Shown here piece after piece: positions 39,401 to 44,843 of a DNA stretch of 44,843 nucleotides; position 1 is the first letter of the stretch; every line of letters begins with the position of its first letter. The stretch is from Methylococcaceae bacterium (lineage in GTDB: Bacteria > Pseudomonadota > Gammaproteobacteria > Methylococcales > Methylomonadaceae). The DNA is taken from assembly GCA_007280895.1 (NCBI GenBank), contig QYQN01000026.1, forward strand, positions 1 through 44,843, in the 5' to 3' direction. The notes under the pieces are model-generated. The model had not been told where the DNA came from and did no database searches. It was given only the letters and a program-made list of their open reading frames with translations. The translations under genes and the position numbers were made by a program.

Positions 39401-40872
39401 TATCAAGTGATGTGGGAGCAAATATCGCTGTGATTGCAGGGATGGGCTCACGCTCAACACCCAACTATTTAGGTATTTTTGATTTAGACCCTGATGTTTT
39501 AAAATATGCTGCAAATCACACTAAATTCCTTGAAGTCATTACTGGATTTATGCGTGAAAAAACCAATAACACAGCCTTAACCGAGAAACGTGCATTAGAG
39601 CAATTTAAAGCCTTAACACCGGCTGAGTATGCCGCTATTCAGCCTAAGTTAGATGCTTTAGTCAGTCATCAATATACTGATCTAACGCAAGAAATGACGC
39701 TGTTAATTACTGAGTATCTTCGTTATGGTGATAACTTTAGCCAATATAATCAGTTAGTAACTAACTTTATGCGTGACAAATTGGCAGATCCTTTTTTATC
39801 TGAACAGAGCGCAATTGAAGGATTTAGAAAATTAAGTCCAGACATGTTTGCTTCAATTCAAACAGATATTGATGAGTTAGTCAGCACAAAATACCTAGCT
39901 AAGTCAGTTGTAGAACCTGCACAAGTTTTAGAAACTTTTGCGCAACTCCCAGCTGACCAATATTTGCCGATTCAATCGCAATTAAATACGATGCTTAATA
40001 GCGTCTTATTTGATGAGTTGAAATATACCGGCGCAGCATCAGCCATTAGTTCAGATCTTGGTAATGAGCGAGGCTTTACCGCTATTACTAATTTGTTTCC
40101 TGGTACCGAATGGAAAGGAAATTTAAGTTTGTTTTTTAGTAAATTACAAACTTTGCAAGGTGGAAATATTGATTTAGTTGTGCCTGGCGGTGAAATTAAC
40201 GCAGGTTTAGCTGTGTCTTTCACGGGTGCTAAAGCGGCTTCTGAATTAGGTATTGTTGCGCAACGCGAAGGGAATATTAATGCCTATGTAAATAATGATT
40301 TTATTGTGAACCAATCACGCGTATTTGCCTTAAGCAGTGGTGATATTTTGATTTGGTCATCTGAGGGTGATATCGATGCTGGGCGAGGAGCTAAATCCGC
40401 AATTGCCGCACCACCACCACAATACAGCTTTGATGATAATGGTAACTTAGTGGTTACTTTTCCACCTATTGTCTCGGGTAGTGGTATTCGTACAGCAGCA
40501 ACCACTGGCAAAATTCCAGGCGATGTATTTTTGTTCGCTCCCAAAGGGATTGTTAATGCGGGTGAAGCAGGGATTGGTGGTACCAACGTGACAATTTCTG
40601 CGACAGCTGTTTTAGGTGCTAATAACATTCAGGTGGGTGGGGTAAGTAGCGGGGTTCCTGCTGCATCTTCAGGAAGTATGGCAGCTGGATTAACTGGAGT
40701 GAGCAATTTAACAGCAAGCGTTAGTCAAGTGGCACAATCATCAACTGATATGAGTAAAGACAGTAAAGATGCTGATGCCAAATCCATGAAAATGGGCGTA
40801 ATAAGCGTAGATTTAATCGGTTATGGTGAAGGTGAAAGCGATGACTCTAAAAAGAACAAAGCTAAAAACTAA
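30439..40872 (+). CDS. Giant filamentous-haemagglutinin-like exoprotein (TpsA)
   Basis: A 3,477-residue surface protein (about 350-360 kDa). The start is taken as the ATG at 30439, because AGG at 30428-30430 is 8 nt away; an in-frame GTG at 30430 would add three residues. A long signal peptide ends near VYA (about residue 44). The haemagglutination-activity (TPS) domain follows to about 180, with NQNGFVFGKDS in place of the usual NPNG. Next comes a very long beta-helical region of repeated short strands rich in Gly, Asn, Ser and Thr. Towards the C terminus is a DUF3739-like part (LVHASVPVHTQDKEPIRVV). Three helical repeats follow (39547-39993), and the end is a short hydrophobic motif (VISVDLIGYGEGE) and a charged Lys/Asp tail. 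There is almost no cysteine. It is secreted by the upstream TpsB. Confidence 0.92.
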   Translation: MGNKQSMTQQTKSIDIFRLKPLAVCVHMAIAGGIFIGSVSPVYAELPIPEQIFATMGAATATPTGDVLHIDQQTDRAVLNWQSFNVGPNNHVQFNQPNSSSIALNRIFQNDPSQILGKVSANGQIYLYNQNGFVFGKDSTVDVNTLVTTTLNVADEVFKKGIVREFDDTGKAVFEVEKGASKTSAITVEAGAQLKIGKNGRLIMAAPEVTNKGDITADEQGQILLVASKDKVYLQPAASDSPFAGLLVEVGSGGKVSNLGNILTKQGNVTMAGFAVNQEGRVTATTSVNVNGSIRLLAREGGEKQSQILVATSTDRKNLNDGLGTESKVVLGKGSKTEIIADVNGGSAIDEQHQPLSYIEMSGNTIEMASGSTIEAPGGQVNITATNELLDPIQGTKGRIFVDKDAKINVAGIKHIDVPIERNVVEVPVQTYELRDSPLQKDGVLKGSTIKVDVRNDTEIVDVSGAKARFERSIDERLGEGGEINFISSGDVIVNKDAILDISGGSIDYQDGYINTTKLLTDYGSLVDISDADPNQHFAAVYGVVNEVHTKWGPEVTKVWNTEGQFGKGVFEKGYTEGLAAGAINLVTPTLAWNGQVTAGSVGNNYQRSVDTLAFGGTFSLDTASFISTQNILIQDVNKTANLALTAKFPKQSDNQKVATILPTQLTNQSGLQAITIKTFADVSVAATANILMNANSSLTLDAGHIGVEGNIYAPSGAITLISRNTNIPENSGKIDVSKQANINVSGRWVNDYALGLNATPVEPIAIDGGKLVLQATGDINVTKGSALAADGGAWLALSDALVAGQGGQISLKADVRSDSQTSVLTLQGDISASALSKGGSLTLNSSDFILGTPSDEELQATPNAVVLGVTEGHFDFDKNSTLGAINLTSSAGDLVVKSSVGLDLIQKNQILDGDFRQASSAQSLAGLTHVEVLAESLRSPVNLSLDSVNRNVIVESGSTISADKQAQLDLSARAGGIYVDGQLTAPAGKINLAIAGDPGLEYNSAQAIWLGSQGVLDVSGTTRLNPVDGTGHRTGQVLSGGEVVFDAERGYVITEAGSQINISGTKASLDIAELDQQTGAVYYKPEEIGSDAGQLSFIAAEGGVLEGDFLANAGHSTTLGGTVEVSLDRTKRNPPDQAIIPFPNQLLQLNITQSFKPTLTGILGFNEVIPKERNGQIVLSADKLMQAGVEDLRLISNDTVTFNGDVNLAIKQRVDIDSPVISWAGKPDASGQINLSTGYLHLGSSLVREVNQTPALGLGVFSAHSQWTEFSGGSLWDNFSQINLSSVHDTRVNGLVDISVANRDYVGTLSTAANLHLTASQLYPTTLSRFTFAVINNPEGDITLSSSGVTEQAPMAAGGELSFHAATINQNGVIKAPFGAINLVAQNELNLGEGSLTSVSGNGQIIPFGVIQGGLDWLYPLDNNHNLVFTQPPEKELNLSSSTINVAKGSVVDLSGGGDLLAYEFLPGSGGSSDYLDVKSPTYNGGFAIVPSLNSDLAPFDHLQNIGFDYAIGSKVHLIASSGLPAGEYTILPPRYALLPGGYLVTPQSNTQDLLITTHNAAGLPIIPGYQVIAQNGTADQRRQGYLLESGTDIRKHSEYDEQQANAFYLNKSTSNNTSTPMIPMDSGRISITAEDRLLLDGKFKVLAAGGRGARMDIAANKLKIVNTLSATPTVGTLEVLDENLSNLGVDSLFLGGNRTNDVLTGVTQLNISSDEVTFDANAEVTVTDLVVAAKNTIEVNSGAVLTAEGTVNTGDNAFTLTGDGALLRISADTQVDLVKQNVQGVSGELIIHEGANLASSSSMLLDASKSTSLAGNIQMSGGALNLSANSINIGEVGKLSDSSLNLSNEKLLSLAVDELVLSSKNRIGLYGNVGQTDAEGNLQPIKFDSLVINALGFTGMGSENQQAKIEANTLLFKNDTGLLDNSLSDGAGALSLTANNYLQGEGNFAMNGFSTLAINAANSFASTGQGTLVLGGDTTITTGEFISEGSSQLTMQAAGQHIALNNNGAAINTANTNLGGQINVLADSIDMNATINMPSGSFSLHALTGAINVASNANINLAGKAVAFADTTDFTPGGIFSAIANQGAITLAEGSSISLNSGGGTSASGQFELKAPAQNIDLLGDIYASGGSTNLEVGRFSPSFGFDALMSKVAAAGINNAINFRAVNADINQQAGQVIQAKTLSLTADNGSITVAGKLNANSTTQAGKIALNAGDSIQLDAGSQVTATGVLGGSVTLSAVDNDKDGKGKIIINEAALIDVSGAEASKGGAVNLRALLNADGIAIDPIKGTVIGMGVQPAVVSEAGLVIDQGNNKFTIEGVTQYSNADLSIANQLNNTDYQHFAEALAVQFTSEKSALINQTLGTDAVIKPGIEINYEGDLTLVNKWDLAEWRYPSGGAFVTPGNLTIKTSGNFNVNASLSDGFKDGTLMGVNIKDLMQTDRSWSYQLTAGADLASANSTTTAASKNIVIGDSTAIRTGTGDINLTAGNDVIFTNQTATLYSAGRAETSHRYGTLNDTMVAFLLYGEYPVEGGNLTVNAGNAIQGAVTNQFIDNWLLRIGDWSAGVSHAGELPTVWTVALGYTSDGYGNAADGQASLFQENIGSFGGGAVSLSAQGNINDLSVMMPTTGKQIGQPNTATFSDFLNNQVLIQGGGSMTVNAGGDIAGGAFYLAKGNAEITAGGAIKGSDKQFTHGPQLVSGDTSFNLNAKNGITISAVSDGMMLHSGNNYAPSGTEFFSYSDNSNVAVKSLSGDVHFGSDTSVIGDEQMLSMSGSQSSLAKIYPASLAATAFGGSVALDSQVTLFPAPNATLQILAKDNISSSVDSLRLSMSDADKNLLPNVLYPLAKNQLNDAESILNPYGINMLVHASVPVHTQDKEPIRVVTNEGDIRSIQINAPKKAIIQSGNDISNVLINLQHITAADSTVISAARDILFTSERSQDGLLVDNFNEIKVAGPGNVLVTSGRNIDFGASGGLSTIGNLANTNLSSDVGANIAVIAGMGSRSTPNYLGIFDLDPDVLKYAANHTKFLEVITGFMREKTNNTALTEKRALEQFKALTPAEYAAIQPKLDALVSHQYTDLTQEMTLLITEYLRYGDNFSQYNQLVTNFMRDKLADPFLSEQSAIEGFRKLSPDMFASIQTDIDELVSTKYLAKSVVEPAQVLETFAQLPADQYLPIQSQLNTMLNSVLFDELKYTGAASAISSDLGNERGFTAITNLFPGTEWKGNLSLFFSKLQTLQGGNIDLVVPGGEINAGLAVSFTGAKAASELGIVAQREGNINAYVNNDFIVNQSRVFALSSGDILIWSSEGDIDAGRGAKSAIAAPPPQYSFDDNGNLVVTFPPIVSGSGIRTAATTGKIPGDVFLFAPKGIVNAGEAGIGGTNVTISATAVLGANNIQVGGVSSGVPAASSGSMAAGLTGVSNLTASVSQVAQSSTDMSKDSKDADAKSMKMGVISVDLIGYGEGESDDSKKNKAKN
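39547..39993 (+). repeat. Three imperfect alpha-helical repeats inside TpsA
   Basis: Unit 1 begins FMREKTNNTALTEKRALEQF and ends AAIQPKLDALV (about 39547-39663). Unit 2 begins FMRDKLADPFLSEQSAIEGF and ends ASIQTDIDELV (about 39763-39882). A shorter unit 3 (VLETFAQLPADQYLPIQSQL, about 39922-39993) resembles the second half of the others. They share the pattern F-x-x-L-x-P/A-x-x-Y/F-x-x-I-Q-x-x-L/I. The rest of the protein is beta-rich, so a helical insert stands out. Confidence 0.7.
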
Positions 40873-41077
40873 TCTAACCAAAATAAGAAACACTTATCTT
40901 TAAATCAATTAAGTAATGTGTCAACGCACTACTTAGGATTAGATAACCATGAAGAATTTTTAATAAGGCATACGATGATGAATTTTTTTTAAATTATGTT
41001 AACTATTCTTCAAATAAACCCATTACTTCTGAGTAATAATTTTGTAATTAATTTTTGTAATAATTCCTCCACCAAAT
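40873..41077. other. Intergenic region between tpsA and the ExbB-like gene
   Basis: AT-rich and non-coding. AAGTAATG (40911-40918) partly pairs with CACTACTT (40927-40934). No T-tract follows, so termination is not clear. A promoter for the exb/tonB genes may lie here, but I cannot place one. Confidence 0.35.
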
Positions 41078-42898
41078 ATGAGTGAGAAAAAAATGAAACG
41101 GCTTTATTTTCTATTGATTCTTTTAACTTTGTTACCTTCTATGTCATCGGCTTGGTGGAGCGATGATTGGGGATATAAGAAAAATATCAGTATTGACGTA
41201 AAAAAATTGCAACAGGATGGCATGGTCATTCCTGAAGATGCTTATGCTCTCATTAGATTACACACTGGTAATTTTGCATTTTTTGCAGACTTAGCAGATA
41301 AAGGTAAAGATTTGCGTGTGTTAGCTGAAGATGAAAAAACACCTTTAAAATTTTATGTAGAAAAATTAGATCCAGTAAATGAAATGGCTTTAATTTGGGT
41401 TAAATTACCTAAAGAAATTGTTACATCACAAAATCCAAGTTTCTGGTTGTATTATGGTAATAAAGAGGCTGTTGATGCACAGGAAGCTCCTGAATCCTTT
41501 GATGTTAGTCAGGTCTTAAGCTATCAGTTTGAAGCCACAGGTTTTCAAGATAAAACAGCTAATGCAAATAACCCTTCAGAAACAACTGCAACCGTTGCAG
41601 AAGATGGTTTAATTGCTGGGGCAGCTTCTTTTAAAGGTGCTCAAATAGTGCGAATTCCGGCGTCACCCACTATTGTTATGAGTCCAACAGCAGGGTGGAC
41701 TATTTCAACATGGGTAAAGTTTGATCAAGCCGCTGCCAATGCCGTTGTCTTACAACGTTCAGGCACTCCAAGTTCCTTAACCTTAGCTTTAAAAGATCAA
41801 AAACCAATCCTTGAAGTAGTGGATGGTGCGGGTGCTAAGAATGAATTTATCGGCCAATCAACTGTTGCTCCTGGTACATGGCATCAATTAGCCGTGGTAG
41901 CAACAGCTGCAGAGTTAAAATTATATGTAGACGGGTTGCCTGCAGGTATTTTTCCTGTGGTATTAGGCGAGCTTAACAGCGAAATAACTGTTGGTGCTGA
42001 TGCGACGAGCTTACGCGGTTTTAACGGTTTAATTGATCAACTGGCGATTTTTAAAATAGCTAAAGATGCAAATGCAATTAAATTTGATGTGCAAATGCAA
42101 GGGTTAGGTTCTGCGTTATTAACATACGGTGAAGATGCAACACCAGATGAAGAAGGTGGCGAGTCTTACATAGTCTCTACCTTAAACAACGTTACTATTG
42201 ATGGCTGGGTTATCATTGGTATTCTTGGTGTTATGTTTGTTATTAGTGTGATGGTGATGGTAAGTAAAACCATTATTATCAACCATGTTAATGGTAAAAA
42301 TAAAAAATTCGAGCAAGCTTTTGCCAAATTAGGGCAAGCTGATTTGTCAGCGTTAAATACTCAGCGCGATGAAGAAGAAGATGAAGATGAGGCAGCGTTG
42401 TTATTTTCTTTGACTCAAGACGGAAGTGAATATTCAGGCTCTTCTATCTACCGCATCTATCATGTGGGTGTAGAGGAAATGAATAAACGATTATCTAAAG
42501 CAGCTACAACTAACGGCGCATCCTTATCAGCAGGTGCTTTAGCTGCGGTAAAAACTTCTATGGATGCTGTATTAGTAAGAGAAAATCAAAAATTGAATTC
42601 TCAAATGGTGTTATTAACTATCGCAATTAGTGGCGGACCATTCTTAGGTTTATTAGGTACAGTAGTTGGGGTAATGATTACTTTTGCCGCCATTGCCGTC
42701 AGTGGTGAAGTAAACGTTAACTCAATTGCGCCAGGTATCGCTGCGGCGTTAGCGGCAACAGTTGCCGGCTTAACTGTGGCGATTCCTGCTTTATTTGGTT
42801 ACAACTATTTAGGAAGTCGCATTAAAATTATTTCAGCAGATATGACGGTTTTTGTTGATGAGTTTGTTGCAAAATTAGCAGAAGAACATACCTCCTAA
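41078..42898 (+). CDS. DUF2341/LamG-ExbB hybrid proton-channel protein
   Basis: A 606-residue hybrid protein. An N-terminal signal peptide (to about 25, ending SSA) is followed by a periplasmic DUF2341 domain (about 28-140: WWSDDWGYKKNISI, WLYYGNKEA) and a LamG/concanavalin-like jelly roll (about 145-345: GWTISTWVKF, GTWHQLAVV, LYVDGLPAG, FNGLIDQLAIFK). TM1 lies at about 376-396. A cytoplasmic loop with an acidic patch (DEEEDEDE, 431-438) follows, then TM2 (about 516-540, GGPFLGLLGTVVGVM) and TM3 (about 552-576) of the MotA/TolQ/ExbB family. This N-out topology fits ExbB. An alternative start at 41093 (MKRLYF) has a better upstream GAG. It lies 44 nt before ExbD, with TonB next, so it is the energy channel of that unit. 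Confidence 0.9.
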   Translation: MSEKKMKRLYFLLILLTLLPSMSSAWWSDDWGYKKNISIDVKKLQQDGMVIPEDAYALIRLHTGNFAFFADLADKGKDLRVLAEDEKTPLKFYVEKLDPVNEMALIWVKLPKEIVTSQNPSFWLYYGNKEAVDAQEAPESFDVSQVLSYQFEATGFQDKTANANNPSETTATVAEDGLIAGAASFKGAQIVRIPASPTIVMSPTAGWTISTWVKFDQAAANAVVLQRSGTPSSLTLALKDQKPILEVVDGAGAKNEFIGQSTVAPGTWHQLAVVATAAELKLYVDGLPAGIFPVVLGELNSEITVGADATSLRGFNGLIDQLAIFKIAKDANAIKFDVQMQGLGSALLTYGEDATPDEEGGESYIVSTLNNVTIDGWVIIGILGVMFVISVMVMVSKTIIINHVNGKNKKFEQAFAKLGQADLSALNTQRDEEEDEDEAALLFSLTQDGSEYSGSSIYRIYHVGVEEMNKRLSKAATTNGASLSAGALAAVKTSMDAVLVRENQKLNSQMVLLTIAISGGPFLGLLGTVVGVMITFAAIAVSGEVNVNSIAPGIAAALAATVAGLTVAIPALFGYNYLGSRIKIISADMTVFVDEFVAKLAEEHTS

Positions 42899-42942
42899 GT
42901 TTTTCCTTGTCTTAAACCTATTTAGCAAATGAGATTTTAAGT

Positions 42943-43347
42943 ATGAAAGTACAAGAAGAAAACGAAGCGTATGACGAGATTAACGTAACCCCTATGCTTG
43001 ATTTAGCGTATGTGTTGTTGGTTGTGTTTATTCTTATGACTACCGCGTCTGTGCAAGGGATTACGGTAAATTTACCAAAAGCAAGTGATTCGCCAAGTTT
43101 GGCTAAGCCGCAAACTAAGGCTGTAACTATTACAGCTGATGGGACAATTTATTTAGATACTTATCCAGTCACAATGGAGCAATTAAAATCGACTTTACAA
43201 CAATATAAAGCAGTTAATCCTGCTTTACCTATTGTTATCAAGGGTGATGCCAGTGTCCAATATGTAAATATTGTGAATGTTCTGGCTTTACTTGGTGAGT
43301 TGGATATCACCCAAATTGGGTTGGTGACTCAAAATCTCGTGAAATAA
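42943..43347 (+). CDS. exbD: Biopolymer transport protein ExbD
   Basis: A 134-residue single-TM protein with a periplasmic domain. The TM helix spans about 18-36. The proton-binding Asp is D20 in NVTPMLDLAYVLLVVF, matching D25 of E. coli ExbD. The TolR/ExbD periplasmic fold ends around 125. It lies directly after the LamG-ExbB gene and 16 nt before tonB, so the three form one operon. Only one exbD is present, unlike the paired exbD genes found in some lineages. Confidence 0.93.
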   Translation: MKVQEENEAYDEINVTPMLDLAYVLLVVFILMTTASVQGITVNLPKASDSPSLAKPQTKAVTITADGTIYLDTYPVTMEQLKSTLQQYKAVNPALPIVIKGDASVQYVNIVNVLALLGELDITQIGLVTQNLVK

Positions 43348-43363
43348 TGAGATAATTTGACAA

Positions 43364-44026
43364 ATGACAAAGCATAAACATCCTATTCGTGCCCATTTGC
43401 CATTGATATTAGGTGGATTGTTTTTGGTGGCAGCAATTTTTACCATCATCCACTTGATTTCCTCAATGGAAGAAAAACCGGCTAAGAAAGAACGTAAAAT
43501 TCAAACTGTTACGCTCACTAAGCCACCACCGCCACCGCCACCGCCACCAAAGGTGGAAAAGCTACCAGAACCAGAGATTGATAAAGTCCAAGAACCTGTC
43601 GAGCAAGAACCTGAAGATTTACCAGATGTATCTGATGAGCCACCTCCTGGGGATTTAGGTCTCGATGCAGAAGGGTCCGCAGGTTCAGATGGCTTTGGTT
43701 TAGCTGCAAGAAAAGGCGGGAAAGGCTTGCTAGGTAATGGAGGTGGTGGTGATCCTTACGCTTGGTATAGTGGCTTAATTAAAAATGATATTTTAGATAT
43801 ATTGTCTGAGAAAGATGAGCTTAGGCATAAAGGCTATACTGCTATTTTTAAAATTTGGGTGGAACCCAATGGTTCAGTTAAACGTATTGAATTGGCTAGA
43901 GGCAGTAACGATAGTCACATAGATGATCTTTTAACGGAGCTTTTAAAAAGATATAAAAAGGTTAATGAACCTTTGCCGCCAGGCTTAGAACAGCCAATTA
44001 AGTTTAAAATTACATCAAGAATCTAA
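43364..44026 (+). CDS. tonB: TonB-type energy transducer
   Basis: A 220-residue protein with one N-terminal TM helix (about 10-34, starting near H11). Nine prolines in a row lie at 54-62, followed by a Pro/Glu-rich spacer to about 95, a Gly-rich stretch (about 106-130) and a C-terminal TonB-like domain (about 132-220, KIWVEPNGSVKRIELARGS). This is a standard TonB layout for spanning the periplasm. No TonB-dependent receptor gene lies near it. The partner is likely to be the adjacent porin or the TPS protein. That link is inferred. Confidence 0.88.
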   Translation: MTKHKHPIRAHLPLILGGLFLVAAIFTIIHLISSMEEKPAKKERKIQTVTLTKPPPPPPPPPKVEKLPEPEIDKVQEPVEQEPEDLPDVSDEPPPGDLGLDAEGSAGSDGFGLAARKGGKGLLGNGGGGDPYAWYSGLIKNDILDILSEKDELRHKGYTAIFKIWVEPNGSVKRIELARGSNDSHIDDLLTELLKRYKKVNEPLPPGLEQPIKFKITSRI

Positions 44027-44045
44027 ACATACTACAGGTAATAAA

Positions 44046-44843
44046 ATGGATACTACAAAGCAGCTGTTAGCTCTAGCATTTTGCAGCTTGGTTAGCGTGG
44101 CTCAAGCGGGTGAAAAAGAGGAATTGCTTAAGTTGCGAAATACCACGACAAACTTAATTAAAGAATTAGTTAAACAAGGTGTTTTGACTGATCAAGTCGC
44201 TGACGAAATGATTAAGAAAGCTGAGTCTGATGCAGGACAACAAGCGCAGGCAGGTTCTTCAGAACCATTGGAAGAGGGCGAGGTAAGAGTCCCTTTCGTG
44301 CCAGAATTTGTTAAAGATGAAATTAGACAACAAGTGCGTGCTGAACTTAGGCATGATGTAGTTAAAGATGTTATGCAAGAAGCTAAAAATCAGAAATGGG
44401 GTGTGCCAGATGCTCTACCAGAATGGATTAGTCGCTTTAAATTATCTGGTGATTTACGCTTAAGATCACAAAATGATTTTATGTCTACTGATAACGTTGC
44501 ACTGTATTACCCAGATTATCAAGCTATCAATCGAGCCGGCGGCGTTGCAGCGGCTGGTTTAAATGGTTTCTTAAACACTAATCATGATCGTCAATATTTC
44601 CGTGAAAGATTTCGTTTAGCCATTGATACAAAAATAACCGATGGCTTGAAAGCTGGAGTGCGCTTAGCCACGGGTAATATGCCAGATCCTGTTTCAACCA
44701 ACCAAACCATGGGGAATACAGGTACTCAATATAGTTTTAACTTAGACCGAGCTTTTTTGCATTATGATCTGAAGGATAGCAAAGGTTTTAATTGGTTAAC
44801 GTTGTCTGGCGGTCGTATTGCAAATCCTTGGAATGTTGGTGGC
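44046..44843 (+). CDS. Putative porin (5' part, runs off the window)
   Basis: The open frame starts at ATG 44046 and continues through the last base, giving 266 codons without a stop. A signal peptide covers 1-21 (ending VAQA). A coiled-coil (about 22-60, ELLKLRNTTTNLIKELVKQG) is followed by a linker with VPFVPEFVKDEIRQQVR (about 80-96). A beta-barrel-like part begins near residue 125 (RFKLSGDLRLRSQNDF). This resembles 'putative porin' proteins with an N-terminal coiled-coil, in which the barrel passes small solutes. CAGG lies 9 nt before the start, 19 nt after the tonB stop, so it is probably cotranscribed with it. The C-terminal part is missing here because of the window edge, not a truncation. 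Confidence 0.85.
   Translation, partial: MDTTKQLLALAFCSLVSVAQAGEKEELLKLRNTTTNLIKELVKQGVLTDQVADEMIKKAESDAGQQAQAGSSEPLEEGEVRVPFVPEFVKDEIRQQVRAELRHDVVKDVMQEAKNQKWGVPDALPEWISRFKLSGDLRLRSQNDFMSTDNVALYYPDYQAINRAGGVAAAGLNGFLNTNHDRQYFRERFRLAIDTKITDGLKAGVRLATGNMPDPVSTNQTMGNTGTQYSFNLDRAFLHYDLKDSKGFNWLTLSGGRIANPWNVGG

Noticed and set aside
1-44843. CRISPR arrays, tRNA or rRNA genes, insertion sequences
   Set aside because: No evenly spaced direct repeats, cloverleaf candidates, rRNA-like stretches or transposase genes were seen by eye; the tyrosine recombinase is integron-type.

Overview
The window is a low-GC (roughly 40% by eye) proteobacterial chromosome segment, most likely from a gammaproteobacterium. 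The order gyrA-serC-pheA-hisC-tyrA/aroA-cmk-rpsA-ihfB is the classical aromatic amino acid 'supraoperon' known from Pseudomonas and other gammaproteobacteria. EttA, IHF-beta, MepA and the outer-membrane systems fit the same placement. A methanotroph-like (Methylococcales) or related low-GC lineage is plausible, but nothing in the window proves the genus.

Layout. (1) 1-1364: an integron-type tyrosine recombinase (126-1118). An imperfect two-arm inverted repeat at the left edge overlaps its likely promoter, and about 250 bp of non-coding DNA follows the gene. (2) 1365-7160: housekeeping genes: argG, an unrecognised two-TM protein, a small secreted c-type cytochrome (minus strand), ettA, a low-molecular-weight tyrosine phosphatase and a dienelactone-hydrolase family protein. 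(3) 7202-18278: an extended -10 promoter, then gyrA and the serine/aromatic/histidine biosynthesis block, ending in cmk, rpsA (structured leader, strong terminator) and ihfB. (4) 18455-25395: mutS, a DUF4381 protein and two von Willebrand A (Bat/aerotolerance-type) proteins, the second fused to TPR repeats, then the murein endopeptidase mepA. (5) 25490-44843: an accessory surface region. It holds an orphan minus-strand gene, a secreted PstS-like substrate-binding protein, a two-partner-secretion pair (TpsB transporter and a 3,477-residue filamentous-haemagglutinin-like TpsA), a hybrid protein joining DUF2341/LamG-like sensor domains to an ExbB/TolQ proton channel, ExbD, a dedicated TonB, and the first 266 codons of a putative porin that runs off the right edge.

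How the parts may work together. Blocks 2-4 are ordinary core functions. Block 5 is the candidate for something little described. A giant TPS exoprotein lies beside a proton-motive-force energy module (ExbB-like/ExbD/TonB) whose channel subunit carries its own periplasmic carbohydrate/ligand-binding-like ectodomain, and beside a porin and a PstS-like binding protein. No classical TonB-dependent receptor is visible. My inference is an envelope system in which TonB energises the porin or the surface protein, possibly for binding or uptake of a substrate captured at the cell surface. The substrate cannot be told from sequence. Gene-family assignments come from recognised motifs, not from database searches.
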